Source of the DNA: an uncultured Bacteroidales bacterium
GTDB taxonomy: Bacteria; Bacteroidota; Bacteroidia; Bacteroidales; P3
Direction of reading: 5' to 3'
Assembly (NCBI GenBank): GCA_900317955.1
Contig: ONIP01000021.1
Coordinates: forward strand, 1 to 44,213
Length of the DNA stretch: 44,213 nucleotides
Shown here: positions 6,715 through 15,550 of the stretch, in pieces
Layout: each line of letters begins with the position of its first letter
How positions within the stretch are numbered: the first letter of the stretch is position 1
Position numbers and translations under genes: made by a program
The notes under the pieces: model-generated
The model's input: the letters and a program-made list of their open reading frames with translations, nothing else
Told to the model about the DNA's origin: nothing
Databases searched by the model: none

Positions 6715-7980
6715 ATGAGAAAACTTTACACATTAGGCATCCTCCTCTACACCTTGGGAGTCCATATCGCCGCCCTCTTCAACAGCAAGGCCCGTCAAAT
6801 GACAAAGGGCTGGAAACACACCTTCGGGCGACTCTCGATAGCCCCCGTGGGCAAAGAAAAGACCGCCTGGTTCCATGCCTCCTCCCTTGGCGAATTCGAA
6901 CAAGCCCGCCCCGTTCTCGAGGCCTTCCGTATACAGCACCCCGACTTCAAAATCTGCGTCACCTTCTTCTCCCCTTCCGGCTACGAAGTGCGCAAAGACT
7001 ACCCTCAAGCCGACTTTGTCTGCTACCTCCCCATGGACACCCCCTCCAACGCCGCCCGCTTTGTCAACCTCCTCCGTCCCACCGTGGTCTTCTTTGCCAA
7101 ATACGACTTCTGGTTCAACTACCTCGAACAACTGCGCCTACGCGAAATCCCCACCTACATCTTCTCCTCCATCTTCCGCCCCAACCAGTACTTCTTCAAA
7201 TGGTACGGCATCTGGTTCCTCCGCCACCTGCAACGCTGCTTTTCCCACATCTTTGTCCAAAACCAGGAATCACTTGAACTACTCCAGTCCCACGGCGTCC
7301 AACACGTCTCCATTGCCGGAGACACCCGCTTCGACCGCGTCCACGCCATAGCCCTCAACGCTCAACCCAACCCCGCCGTACAAACCTTCCTCTCCCGCCG
7401 TCCTGAAGGCAAAACCATCCTCGCAGGCAGTTCCTGGGAGCCCGACGAAACCAACCTCAAGCACTACCTCGACTACGCCTCTCCCTCCACCACCCTCATC
7501 CTTGCACCGCACGTTATCTCCAGCACCCATCTCGACCACATCCAGTCCCTCTTCGGTCGCGACAACTGCACCCTGTATTCACAACTACCCGCCACCAACA
7601 ACGCCACCCAAGTACTTATTATCGACAATATCGGCATGCTCGCCTCCCTCTACCAATACGCCGACATCGCCTACATAGGCGGTGGCTTCGGCAAAGGCAT
7701 ACACAACATACTCGAAGCCGTCACCTTCGGCAAACCCGTCGTTTTCGGTCCCAACTACCATAAATTTAAAGAAGCCCTCGACATCATCAGCCTGCAAGGC
7801 GGCTACTCCTACACCGACTACTCCCAGCTCCAGACCATCCTCGACACCCTCCTCACCGACCCCGACCGCTACCATGCCGCCTCCCTCACCTGCACCCAAT
7901 ACCTCAACGACAATCTGGGCTCCACCCAGCGCATCCTCGCCCTTGTCCAAACCCAACTCACCAAATACACCATTTTGTAG
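6715..7980 (+). CDS. waaA: 3-deoxy-D-manno-octulosonic acid (Kdo) transferase
   Basis: WaaA/KdtA transfers Kdo from CMP-Kdo to lipid A precursor at the inner face of the cytoplasmic membrane, an essential step of lipopolysaccharide core assembly. The product is 421 residues from ATG 6715 (MRKLYTLGILLYTLGVHIAA, an N-terminal membrane anchor). Family motifs are WFHASSLGEFEQARPVLEAF, FSPSGYEV, PMDTPSNAARFV, AKYDFWFN, AGDTRFDRV, AGSSWEPDE, LAPHVIS and the donor-site stretch YIGGGFGKGIHNILEAVTFG, KPVVFGPNY. The same frame is open further upstream, but that part overlaps the previous gene and is not used. The coding strand is extremely C-rich. Confidence 0.93.
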   Translation: MRKLYTLGILLYTLGVHIAALFNSKARQMTKGWKHTFGRLSIAPVGKEKTAWFHASSLGEFEQARPVLEAFRIQHPDFKICVTFFSPSGYEVRKDYPQADFVCYLPMDTPSNAARFVNLLRPTVVFFAKYDFWFNYLEQLRLREIPTYIFSSIFRPNQYFFKWYGIWFLRHLQRCFSHIFVQNQESLELLQSHGVQHVSIAGDTRFDRVHAIALNAQPNPAVQTFLSRRPEGKTILAGSSWEPDETNLKHYLDYASPSTTLILAPHVISSTHLDHIQSLFGRDNCTLYSQLPATNNATQVLIIDNIGMLASLYQYADIAYIGGGFGKGIHNILEAVTFGKPVVFGPNYHKFKEALDIISLQGGYSYTDYSQLQTILDTLLTDPDRYHAASLTCTQYLNDNLGSTQRILALVQTQLTKYTIL

Positions 7981-7982
7981 CC

Positions 7983-10406
7983 TTGAAACAACCCCGCACC
8001 ATACTCCTACTTCTCATCCTCTCTGCGCTCAGCCTCTCCTCCTGCAGCGTAGACAAATACCTGCAACCCGGGCAAAAAGTACTATATCGCAACCAAATCG
8101 ACCTGCGCATGGCCGACAGCACCGACGCCCCGCCCGAGATAACCCAGACGCTCGCCAACATGCAGCAATACTACCACCAACTCCCCAACAAACGTTTCCT
8201 CTTCATGCGTCTCAAGATGCGTCTCTACTGCTCCACCAACCCCACCGACTCCAGCGCCTGGGCACGCTTCTGGCGCAACCAAGGCGAACCTCCCGTCATC
8301 TACGACCCCTACGCCGCGCAGCGCACTGCCACACAAATAGCCACCCTTCTCAAAACCAAAGGCTGCTTCAACTCCACCGTCACCACCGACACCATCCACT
8401 ACGGCGACAACTCCCTTATTGCCCGCTATAACATCACTGCCACCCCGCGCCGCAAAATCGACGACATCACCTTCTCCTGCCGTCAGCCCGACGTCGACTC
8501 CATCCTCAAATCATGGAAAGACGAATCCCTTCTCAAAGTTGGCGACTACTACGACCAACAAATCATGACCCAAGAGCAAAACCGCATTGCCTCCCGTCTC
8601 AAAGACTCAGGCTACTACCACGTCACCCCCGACCTTGTCCGCTTCTATGTAGACACCACCTACGACAACCAACTCCTGAGCATAGCCGTCCGTCTGCGCC
8701 TGCCTCAACTCCAAAAAGGCGACTCCATCATCCGCAATGCCCCCCTCCTGCGCTACACCATCGACAACATATACCTCTACCCAAACATAAGCACCGCACT
8801 CAACGGCCCCGCCCGCCAATTCGACACCCTCATCCTCCCCTACCGCTTCCGCGACAGTTCCATCACCAACTACCGTTTCATCTACGACAAAACCATCACC
8901 CCCTCCCCTCGCACCATTCGCAGCTCGGTCTTCTTCCGCACCGGCCAAACCTACCGACCCCTCATTTCCACCATCACTTCCAACTCCCTCTTTGGCCTCC
9001 ATAATTTTAAATACGTCGACATCAGCTACGAGGAATCGCCCTGCAGCAACGACACCACTCCCCTCCTCGACGTCCGCATCCGCCTCCTCAACAACACCCG
9101 CCACCGTCTCTCCCTCTCCTTCGAAGTCACCAATGCCTCCAACTTCAGCCAATCCGGCAACTTCATCACCTCCGGCAACCTCGGCCTTGGAACCTCTATA
9201 GGCTATCGAAACAACAACCTTTTCGGTGGGGCTGAAGCTCTAAATGTTGAAGGAAGCCTTCTCTTCGACCTACCAAAAAACGCCTTCACCGCCAAGCAAA
9301 GCGACTTCTATACCATCTTCTCCACTTTCGAAAACTCGCTCAACCTCACCCTCGACCTCCCCAAATTTGTTCTCCCCTTCGCCGACCGTCTCCCCTGGCA
9401 ATACAACCGCCCGCACACACTTGTCGGCCTCAACGCCGCCTACATCCTCAGAAACACCGTCCTCCCCGGCAACGAGAACACTCCCGTCAAAGTAACCCTC
9501 GAGCGCATCCTCTTTGGCGGCTCCTTCGGCTACACATGGTCCCACCGCCGCAGCCATCAGCACAAGCTCATGCCTTTCAACCTTACTTACACCCATATCA
9601 TCAAAGGCAACGAATACTACGGATACATCCATGCCGCCACCAACGACTTGGTACGTCTCCTTTTCCAATCCTACGACTACATTCTCCTCAACACCCACTA
9701 CGAATACACCTACACCAACCAAGTCATCGGCTCCCGCCAAAACTTCAGCTACCTCAACATCTCTGTCGAGACCGCAGGCAACCTCCTTTCAGCCATCTCC
9801 AGCCTCCGTCCCTCCAACCACACCATCGACAGCCACTACTACCAGTACTTCCGTTTCGAAGGCGAATACAAGCGATACATCTACTGGGGCGACAAAAACA
9901 CACTCGTCCTCCGCGCACTCGCAGGCATAGGCATCCCCTACGGACACTCCCAATTCATCCCCTACGAAAAAATGTTTGTCGGTGGCGGTCCCACCACCAT
10001 GCGCGGCTGGGGACTTCGCCAACTCGGCGGCTATGGCCTCTACATACCGGGACTTGAAGAAAACCCCTTCGGCATCGGCGAAATACTCTTTGTCGGCAAC
10101 ATCGAACAACGATTCCCCATCATCAGCATCTTCGAAGGAGCACTCTTCACCGACATCGGCAACGTATGGTGCTATTCTGACTGGGGGCTTGACAGCCAAC
10201 ACAAAATCGACACCCGCGCCATCTTCAAAAACATCGCCCTCGACGCCGGTGTCGGCATCCGCGCCAATATCTCTGTCATCACCCTCCGCCTTGATTTCGC
10301 CATACCCCTCTACGACCCCAACTACTCCCCCGGCAACCGTTGGATAACCTCCAATTGGGGCTGGAACAAGCTCACACTCAACTTCGGCATCAACTACCCA
10401 TTCTGA
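7983..10406 (+). CDS. tamL: TamL-type BamA/TamA-family outer-membrane lipoprotein
   Basis: The protein has 807 residues and starts at TTG 7983, two bases after the waaA stop. This start is chosen because KQPRTILLLLILSALSLSSC follows immediately, a lipoprotein signal with Cys at about residue 21; the first ATG is too far in. The mature N-terminus (SVDKYLQPGQKVLYRNQIDL) is typical of the Bacteroidetes BamA-like lipoprotein TamL. POTRA-like repeats occupy roughly residues 25-400. The C-terminal half is a 16-strand Omp85 barrel with the motif MRGWGLRQLGGYG (the family's RG[W/F] loop), and the last strand ends NFGINYPF. TamL is thought to work with TamB in outer-membrane assembly, but no tamB is in the window. 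Spacing to waaA implies translational coupling. Confidence 0.88.
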   Translation: MKQPRTILLLLILSALSLSSCSVDKYLQPGQKVLYRNQIDLRMADSTDAPPEITQTLANMQQYYHQLPNKRFLFMRLKMRLYCSTNPTDSSAWARFWRNQGEPPVIYDPYAAQRTATQIATLLKTKGCFNSTVTTDTIHYGDNSLIARYNITATPRRKIDDITFSCRQPDVDSILKSWKDESLLKVGDYYDQQIMTQEQNRIASRLKDSGYYHVTPDLVRFYVDTTYDNQLLSIAVRLRLPQLQKGDSIIRNAPLLRYTIDNIYLYPNISTALNGPARQFDTLILPYRFRDSSITNYRFIYDKTITPSPRTIRSSVFFRTGQTYRPLISTITSNSLFGLHNFKYVDISYEESPCSNDTTPLLDVRIRLLNNTRHRLSLSFEVTNASNFSQSGNFITSGNLGLGTSIGYRNNNLFGGAEALNVEGSLLFDLPKNAFTAKQSDFYTIFSTFENSLNLTLDLPKFVLPFADRLPWQYNRPHTLVGLNAAYILRNTVLPGNENTPVKVTLERILFGGSFGYTWSHRRSHQHKLMPFNLTYTHIIKGNEYYGYIHAATNDLVRLLFQSYDYILLNTHYEYTYTNQVIGSRQNFSYLNISVETAGNLLSAISSLRPSNHTIDSHYYQYFRFEGEYKRYIYWGDKNTLVLRALAGIGIPYGHSQFIPYEKMFVGGGPTTMRGWGLRQLGGYGLYIPGLEENPFGIGEILFVGNIEQRFPIISIFEGALFTDIGNVWCYSDWGLDSQHKIDTRAIFKNIALDAGVGIRANISVITLRLDFAIPLYDPNYSPGNRWITSNWGWNKLTLNFGINYPF

Positions 10407-10436
10407 AAACAAACACCAAACATAAAAACAAACACC

Positions 10437-11402
10437 ATGCAAACACTCCTCAACCAAGTAAAAGAAATCTTCGACAACGAACAATTCATCTTCCCCCCAG
10501 AACACCTCTACCAACCTATTGACTACACCCTCCGTCTCGGCGGCAAACGCATCCGCCCGCTCCTCCTTCTTGCCGCCAACCAAATGTTCGGTGGCAATCC
10601 CGCGCAGGTACACAACGCCGCCCTCGGCATCGAAACCTTCCATAACTTCACGCTCCTCCACGACGACCTCATGGACAAATCTCCCCTTCGCCGCGGACAG
10701 CCCACCGTCTACCGCAAATGGGACGAAAACACCGCCATCCTTTCAGGCGACACTATGTTCGCTCTCGCTTGGCGTTATTTCCTCCGTCAGCCCCACCCCC
10801 GCCTCCACGACATCCTCAACTGCTTCAACGAGACAGCCATCCAAGTCTGCGAAGGCCAGCAATACGACATGGACTTCGAGCAACGCCAAAACGTCACCCT
10901 CGATGAATACATGTTGATGATTCGCTACAAAACCGCTGTCCTCCTCGCCGCCGCACTCAAAATCGGCGCCCTCTACGCCTCCGCCCCTGACACCGACATC
11001 GACAACCTCTTCCAATTCGGCATCCACCTCGGCCTTGCCTTCCAACTCCAGGACGACCTCCTCGACGCTTTCGGCAACACCGACACCTTTGGCAAACAAA
11101 CCGGACAAGACATCCGCGACAATAAAAAAACATACCTTATACTCACAGCCCTCCAGACAGCACCCCAGCCCCTCCGCGACGAACTCACCGCACTCTTCTC
11201 CTCCACTCCCGCCGACACCAACCCCAAAGTCCAGCGTGTACTGCAAATTTACTCCGACCTCGGCATACGCAGCCAAGTGGAACAAGCCATCGACCAGCAA
11301 TTCCTCCAAGCTGCCTCCTGCCTCGACCAGATTCAGGTGCCAGACCAAAACAAAACCCCTCTCCGCGACCTTGCCGGCACCCTTTCTGGACGGAAAAAAT
11401 AA
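10437..11402 (+). CDS. polyprenyl diphosphate synthase (short-chain type)
   Basis: This trans-isoprenyl diphosphate synthase (321 residues, cytosolic) condenses isopentenyl diphosphate onto allylic diphosphates. Seen are GGKRIRPLLLLAANQMFGG, the first Asp-rich motif in LLHDDLMDKSPLRRGQPTVY at about residues 74-93, the second in FQLQDDLLDAFG at about 204, and KKTYL. An aromatic Phe five residues before the first Asp suggests a short product (C15-C20), but chain length is not certain. Its likely roles are quinone side chain or undecaprenyl precursor supply. It starts 30 nt after tamL and closes the C-rich gene block. Confidence 0.9.
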   Translation: MQTLLNQVKEIFDNEQFIFPPEHLYQPIDYTLRLGGKRIRPLLLLAANQMFGGNPAQVHNAALGIETFHNFTLLHDDLMDKSPLRRGQPTVYRKWDENTAILSGDTMFALAWRYFLRQPHPRLHDILNCFNETAIQVCEGQQYDMDFEQRQNVTLDEYMLMIRYKTAVLLAAALKIGALYASAPDTDIDNLFQFGIHLGLAFQLQDDLLDAFGNTDTFGKQTGQDIRDNKKTYLILTALQTAPQPLRDELTALFSSTPADTNPKVQRVLQIYSDLGIRSQVEQAIDQQFLQAASCLDQIQVPDQNKTPLRDLAGTLSGRKK

Positions 11403-11442
11403 AAAAAAATAAATTAAAATCTTTTATTTCCGAAAAATAGCG

Positions 11443-11450
11443 TATATTTG
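11443..11450 (+). promoter_or_regulatory. -7 box (TATATTTG) for the exbB cluster
   Basis: TATATTTG fits the Bacteroidetes TAnnTTTG consensus and is followed by CAG. T-rich sequence (CTTTTATTTC, 11421-11430) lies where the -33 box is expected. It starts about 65 nt before exbB and opens the exbB-exbD transcription unit. Confidence 0.5.
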
Positions 11451-11514
11451 CAGAAATATTACACATGTGAAGTAACAAATTAACTAATTAATAATTAACT
11501 CATTAAATTAAATC

Positions 11515-12342
11515 ATGAAAAAAGTAATCACTTTGATGTCAATCATTGGCTTATTGACATTCACCAATCTCAATGGTGTCATGGCTCAGGACAATGCTGC
11601 CCAGGCCGCACAGCCCGCAACCGAACAAGTCGACGAGCAGACCGCTGACAGCACCGTCGCCGAAGCACCCGTCGCTGAAGAACCCGAAACCGTTGCCCCC
11701 GTTGAAGAGAGCAAATCTTTCCACCAGGTTCTGAAAGAAAAGTACATCCAAGGTGGTGCAGGCTGGATGACCCCCGTGCTCCTCTGCCTCATTTTCGGTA
11801 TGGCTCTTGTCATTGAGCGTATCCTCTACCTGAACATGGCCACCACCAATGTCCAGAAACTTCTCGAAGACATTGAAGGCTACGTCCAGAAAGGCGACTA
11901 CAACGGCGCCAAAGAACTCTGCCGCGACACCCGTGGTCCCGTCGCTTCCATCTTCTACCAAGGTCTTGACCGTATCGACGAAGGTCTCGACAATGTAGAA
12001 AAAGCTGTCACCTCCTATGGTGGTGTCCAGATGGCTCGCCTCGAGAACAACATGACCTGGATTGCCCTGTTCATTGCATTGGCTCCCTCCTTCGGATTCC
12101 TCGGCACCGTCGTTGGTATGGTCCAGGCATTCGACAACATCGAAGTTCAGGGTGACATCAGCCCCACCATCGTCGCTGGCGGTATGAAAGTGGCTCTGTT
12201 AACCACCATCTTCGGTCTTATCGTCGCTATCATTCTTCAGATTTTCTATAACTACATCCTCACCAAAATCGAGAGCCTCGTTGCCCAGATGGAAGATGGT
12301 TCCATCACCTTCATGGACATCCTCGTCAAGAACAAGAAATAA
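11515..12342 (+). CDS. exbB: MotA/TolQ/ExbB proton channel family protein
   Basis: The protein has 275 residues. ExbB forms the pentameric inner-membrane channel that, with ExbD, energises TonB (or a Tol-like system) from the proton gradient. The N-terminus has a signal peptide (MKKVITLMSIIGLLTFTNLN..VMAQ), then an Ala/Glu/Pro-rich periplasmic stretch of about 50 residues. Three membrane spans follow, the first at GWMTPVLLCLIFGMALVIER and the later pair in LFIALAPSFGFLGTVVGMVQAF and VALLTTIFGLIVAIILQIFY. The LGTVxGM motif is typical of the family. It is followed by a small membrane protein gene and two exbD genes. The long signal-plus-acidic extension is common in Bacteroidetes ExbB. Confidence 0.93.
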   Translation: MKKVITLMSIIGLLTFTNLNGVMAQDNAAQAAQPATEQVDEQTADSTVAEAPVAEEPETVAPVEESKSFHQVLKEKYIQGGAGWMTPVLLCLIFGMALVIERILYLNMATTNVQKLLEDIEGYVQKGDYNGAKELCRDTRGPVASIFYQGLDRIDEGLDNVEKAVTSYGGVQMARLENNMTWIALFIALAPSFGFLGTVVGMVQAFDNIEVQGDISPTIVAGGMKVALLTTIFGLIVAIILQIFYNYILTKIESLVAQMEDGSITFMDILVKNKK

Positions 12343-12396
12343 TAGTTATAAGGAGTCCTTTTCATTATTTACAAACTAAAAAATCCTTAAACTGTT

Positions 12397-12840
12397 ATGA
12401 AAGAAAAAACTGATAAAATACTAACCCTGGCGCTTCTCGGCCTGGCAATCATCGCAACAGTCTTTGCCGTTGTCTTCGCCCTGAACACCGTCAACAACAC
12501 GGCCATGTTCGACCTCGCTTTCTGGCTGTTGATCCTCATGATTGGCGTATCACTCTGCGCCATCGTGGTCTTCCTCTGCAAAAAGCTCATCGAACGCTTC
12601 AAAACCGAAAAAGGCTACCTCAAGAAATTCCTGTTCCTTATAGTCCTTATCGTCGTCCTCCTTGTCGTCTCCTTCTTGCTCGCCAAGGGCGGTGATGTCG
12701 ACCTCATCAAATACGGAATCTCCGAAGGCACCTCCAAACTCATCGGTGCTGCCTGCATCCTTTGCTACATCATCGTTATCGGTGCCGCACTGGCCATTTT
12801 GGTTACAGAAATAATGCCCAAATCTAACAAGAAAAAATAA
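12397..12840 (+). CDS. conserved polytopic membrane protein between exbB and exbD
   Basis: The protein has 147 residues with four hydrophobic segments: ILTLALLGLAIIATVFAVVF, FDLAFWLLILMIGVSLCAIV, FLFLIVLIVVLLVVSFLLA and ACILCYIIVIGAALAILVTE. A Lys-rich tail (PKSNKKK) follows. No catalytic motif is seen. It lies 54 nt after exbB and 5 nt before exbD, so it is almost certainly in the same operon. I recall a gene of this kind at the same place in other Bacteroidales. It may be an accessory subunit of the proton channel, but that is inference. Confidence 0.75.
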   Translation: MKEKTDKILTLALLGLAIIATVFAVVFALNTVNNTAMFDLAFWLLILMIGVSLCAIVVFLCKKLIERFKTEKGYLKKFLFLIVLIVVLLVVSFLLAKGGDVDLIKYGISEGTSKLIGAACILCYIIVIGAALAILVTEIMPKSNKKK

Positions 12841-12845
12841 TAACT

Positions 12846-13421
12846 ATGGGAAGAAAAACACCTGGCTTAAACACCAGTTCAATGTCCGACATCTCGTTCC
12901 TGTTGTTGGCCTTCTTCCTATTGGTCTCCAACATCAACACAGATCAGGGTATTGCACGCCGTTTGCCGCCTCCCTTACCCCCAAACCAGCCTAAACCGCC
13001 AGAGGTAAAGGAACGTAATATCTTCGTGGTAAAAATCAACAGCAAGGACCGTCTGCTCTTCAACGGTGAAGTCGGCGACATCAGAGACTTGAGAGATCGT
13101 GCCAAGGAATTCCTCGGCAACCCCTCCAACTCGCCTGAACTCCCCGAGAAGATCTCCATGGACATCCCCCTGCTCGGTTCGATGGAAGTCTCGAAAGGTA
13201 TTATCTCGCTGCAAAACGACCGCGGTACATCCTACGACATGTATGTCGCTGTGCAAAACGAACTGACCGCCGCCATCAACGAGATGCGCAACGAACTCTC
13301 GGTAACAAAATTCGGTCGCAGATATGCTGACCTTACTAAATCCCAGGCTGAAGCCGTCGACCAGGCAATACCTATTGCCATCTCCGAGGCCGAGCCTACA
13401 AAGATAGGAGAACAAAAATAA
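12846..13421 (+). CDS. exbD: ExbD/TolR family protein, first copy
   Basis: The protein has 191 residues. A short cytoplasmic N-terminus (MGRKTPGLNTSSMSDISFLL) leads into one membrane helix (LLAFFLLVSNINTDQGIAR). The SDISFLLLAFFLL segment carries the membrane Asp that is protonated during energy coupling. Then comes a Pro-rich linker (PPPLPPNQPKPPEV) and a periplasmic TolR-like domain. It is longer than E. coli ExbD (about 141), with a C-terminal helical extension. Its stop TAA shares one base with the ATG of the second exbD at 13421, which indicates translational coupling. Confidence 0.9.
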   Translation: MGRKTPGLNTSSMSDISFLLLAFFLLVSNINTDQGIARRLPPPLPPNQPKPPEVKERNIFVVKINSKDRLLFNGEVGDIRDLRDRAKEFLGNPSNSPELPEKISMDIPLLGSMEVSKGIISLQNDRGTSYDMYVAVQNELTAAINEMRNELSVTKFGRRYADLTKSQAEAVDQAIPIAISEAEPTKIGEQK

Positions 13422-13894
13422 TGGCAAGATTCACTGGTAAAAAAGCAAAAGAGACACCCGCCCTTAATATGGGTTCCATGTCTGACATTATTTTCATGCT
13501 CCTGTTCTTCTTCATGACCATCACTACGATGCGTGAAAGCTCTCTCTATGTCTCCATCACGGTCCCCAAGGCCACCGAAATCGTCAAACTTGAGAAGAAA
13601 AGCCTCGTGAGCTACATCAACGTGGGTACCCCCATGGCTGGTGAATGGCAGAAAAAATACGGTACCGAATCCCGTATCCAGCTCAACGACCAAATCTCCG
13701 AGGTCTCTTCCATCCCCCTGTTTGTCGAAAGCGAAATCTCCGCCCGTGCCGAAGCCGACCGTCCCTTTGTCACCTTCTCTATCAAGGCCGACAAAAACAC
13801 CAAGATGGGTCTCATCAGCGACATTAAACAGGAGCTCCGCAACTCCGGCGCATTCAAGATTTTCTACAATGCCGCCCACGGAGAACGCAAATAA
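13421..13894 (+). CDS. exbD: ExbD/TolR family protein, second copy
   Basis: The protein has 157 residues. MARFTGKKAKETPALNMGSM leads into SDIIFMLLFFFMTITTM, the single membrane helix with the conserved Asp, then a periplasmic domain (VTVPKATEI..LIS..IKQELRNSGAF). Two non-identical ExbD genes in tandem suggest a heterodimeric ExbD. A pair of this kind is common in Bacteroidetes, where many TonB-dependent SusC-type transporters need energy. The operon ends at the terminator 13915-13948. Confidence 0.9.
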   Translation: MARFTGKKAKETPALNMGSMSDIIFMLLFFFMTITTMRESSLYVSITVPKATEIVKLEKKSLVSYINVGTPMAGEWQKKYGTESRIQLNDQISEVSSIPLFVESEISARAEADRPFVTFSIKADKNTKMGLISDIKQELRNSGAFKIFYNAAHGERK

Positions 13895-13914
13895 GCGTCC
13901 ATCCGACTCTATAA

Positions 13915-13948
13915 ACAAAGAAGGCTGCCGAATGGCAGCCTTCTTTGT
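13915..13948. terminator. bidirectional terminator
   Basis: A 15-bp perfect stem (ACAAAGAAGGCTGCC against GGCAGCCTTCTTTGT) closes a GAAT loop. It sits between the convergent exbD and the minus-strand gene ending at 13965. Both strands end in T-rich 3' arms, so it can serve both transcripts. Confidence 0.8.
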
Positions 13949-13964
13949 TATGGAGGACGCTGAG

Positions 13965-14483
13965 CTATCGAAGCTTCGTCAATTCAAGCCTTCCAATTTT
14001 AGGCACATCCAGCACATACCTGCAATCATTCCTCTGCCTGAGAACCAACCGCTCGCCTCTCTCACAGCCGAACACCCAGCTGTCGCTCTTGCCGTTAGTG
14101 GAAGCCTCAGTGGTCACTGTCGTGAACGTCCGCACCGTGTCGCCGATTTCGGTGGTGAACACAATACGTTCCGCAGTGATTTCAACGCGCTGCGGAACTC
14201 CCGTTCCGGCAGTCAGCTCCGTCGGAGAGACATTTTCCATCAGATACGCCGCCAGCACATTTGCCATCTCCTCAGTCTCCACCTCGGTTCGCTCCGGGCT
14301 CAAGCCCATCCGCTCATCCTCCTCCGAAATCATTGTTGAAGTCGAAGTAATCTTCTCTACCAGTTTCTCCGATGCCAGATTCTCGGCATTCGTCACCTTG
14401 TACAGACCCTCCTGGGCAGCAGCGCCATTCATTACGCATACTGCAAGCACAATCCATGTGCAAAAAACAACTCTTTTCTTCAT
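13965..14483 (-). CDS. secreted hypothetical protein
   Basis: The protein has 172 residues. The N-terminus MKKRVVFCTWIVLAVCVMNG then AAAQ is a Sec signal peptide, so the mature chain is periplasmic or outer-membrane associated. The mature part is rich in Glu, Thr and Val (EKITSTSTMISEEDERMG, EMANVLAAYLMENVSP, RTFTTVTTEAS) and ends with a strand-rich segment. No family is recognised. It lies 20 nt downstream of the XRE regulator gene and probably shares its transcript. Confidence 0.6.
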   Translation of the reverse strand: MKKRVVFCTWIVLAVCVMNGAAAQEGLYKVTNAENLASEKLVEKITSTSTMISEEDERMGLSPERTEVETEEMANVLAAYLMENVSPTELTAGTGVPQRVEITAERIVFTTEIGDTVRTFTTVTTEASTNGKSDSWVFGCERGERLVLRQRNDCRYVLDVPKIGRLELTKLR

Positions 14484-14503
14484 CTTACTTCATTAATTGT
14501 TAA

Positions 14504-14704
14504 TCAATCGTCCTCCTCCAGCTGGAACAACTCTTCCACACTCTTGCCGAACAGTTGAGCCATCTTCAATGCCAGCACTGTCGAGGGTACGTACTTGCCT
14601 AATTCTATTGAATTGACCGCTTGGCGGGTCACCCCTATCTTTTCGGCCAACTCGCCTTGCGTGATATTCAATTCGGCGCGAGCCACTTTCAACCTATTCT
14701 TCAT
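14504..14704 (-). CDS. XRE-family helix-turn-helix regulator
   Basis: The protein has 66 residues from ATG 14704 (MKNRLKVARAELNITQGELA). The HTH covers almost the whole chain: TQGELAEKIGVTRQAVNSIE, then LGKYVPSTVLALKMAQLFG and SVEELF. This is the compact Cro/YozG-like type without a sensor domain. Its start overlaps the end of the upstream membrane protein gene by 11 nt, a usual pairing in which the small regulator controls the membrane-protein operon. Targets are not evident. An in-frame upstream extension exists but lies inside the neighbouring gene. Confidence 0.85.
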   Translation of the reverse strand: MKNRLKVARAELNITQGELAEKIGVTRQAVNSIELGKYVPSTVLALKMAQLFGKSVEELFQLEEDD

Positions 14705-15185
14705 TACGCAGCCTCCTTTTTGCAATAAACAACCGCGTGTAGAAACAGACCAAGAACACAATCAGCGTCGAGAACATGTTGTACATCATCACACTCAGGA
14801 AATCCAGCCCCCACACCAGCACCAAACTCAGCACCAACAGTGCACTGTTCACATACAAGGCCACCACCAACGACTCGTAGCGCAGATGTCCTATATACTC
14901 GTCCTCATCTTTCATTCGCGAGAAACCAACCAGCACACCGCCTGCCACCAGCAACACCCCGATTAATGTATTCACCAAGTTACTTTCAGGGCAAAAACCT
15001 GAAAAAGAGTTCATAGTTGCCGGCAACCGTTCCAAACCGAACAGCACGCGGAAATCGTTCCAACTCTCGCACAGCGCCCCATCCGGCGCAATGCCATAAA
15101 CCAGTGAAAGTACAATTCCGATGGCAATCATCCACCAGCCAACCTTTTTTACCCCATTGGGTAACAACAACTTTGTCGTTTTCAT
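14694..15185 (-). CDS. four-helix membrane protein paired with the XRE regulator
   Basis: The protein has 163 residues from ATG 15185 (MKTTKLLLPNGVKKVGWWMI). It has about four hydrophobic segments: WWMIAIGIVLSLVYGIA, TLIGVLLVAGGVLVGF, ALYVNSALLVLSLVLVWGL and MFSTLIVFLVCFYTRLFIA. Between the second and third is the charged loop MKDEDEYIGHLRYESLV. Membrane proteins with a loop of this kind next to a 65-70 residue XRE gene recur in Bacteroidetes. The function is unknown. The gene has its own upstream promoter box at 15215-15222. Confidence 0.7.
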   Translation of the reverse strand: MKTTKLLLPNGVKKVGWWMIAIGIVLSLVYGIAPDGALCESWNDFRVLFGLERLPATMNSFSGFCPESNLVNTLIGVLLVAGGVLVGFSRMKDEDEYIGHLRYESLVVALYVNSALLVLSLVLVWGLDFLSVMMYNMFSTLIVFLVCFYTRLFIAKRRLRNEE

Positions 15186-15214
15186 AATATAAATTTTTAA
15201 ATGTTTTGACACTG

Positions 15215-15245
15215 CAAAAGTAATCAAAAGTTTCCATTTAGCAAG
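15215..15245 (-). promoter_or_regulatory. promoter of the membrane protein / XRE / secreted protein unit
   Basis: On the minus strand TACTTTTG (15222-15215) fits the TAnnTTTG -7 box, and CTTG (15245-15242), one base off TTTG, lies exactly 19 nt upstream. The start codon at 15185 is about 30 nt downstream. Confidence 0.6.
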
Positions 15246-15542
15246 TATAAATTACATTTTGAAATGTTTATTTTACATAAGCCGTCCATAAGTCAGACGC
15301 AAACAACTCACTCATAATGCAGTACACCATCTGTTAAAAATGTATAATTAAACCGTTTTGCTACGTTTGTTCCACATTGGAATCACATTTTTAAAATGCG
15401 AAACAGGTGAGAATGATTTGTATTCCTATTGTTTTTCGATTGGGAAAGTGAGGATAACTGGAAAAAACCATCTTAGAAGATGAATAATGAAACATGGGGC
15501 ATAAAAACGATGTGCGATTTAACTTATACGGAAAAAAAAATG

Positions 15543-15550
15543 TATCTTTG
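15543..15550 (+). promoter_or_regulatory. -7 box (TATCTTTG) for the gene at 15662
   Basis: TATCTTTG followed by CAAT matches the Bacteroidetes -7 consensus. The leader to ATG 15662 would be about 105 nt. The rest of the intergenic stretch 15246-15661 is AT-rich, and I see no tRNA, ncRNA or repeat in it. Confidence 0.55.
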
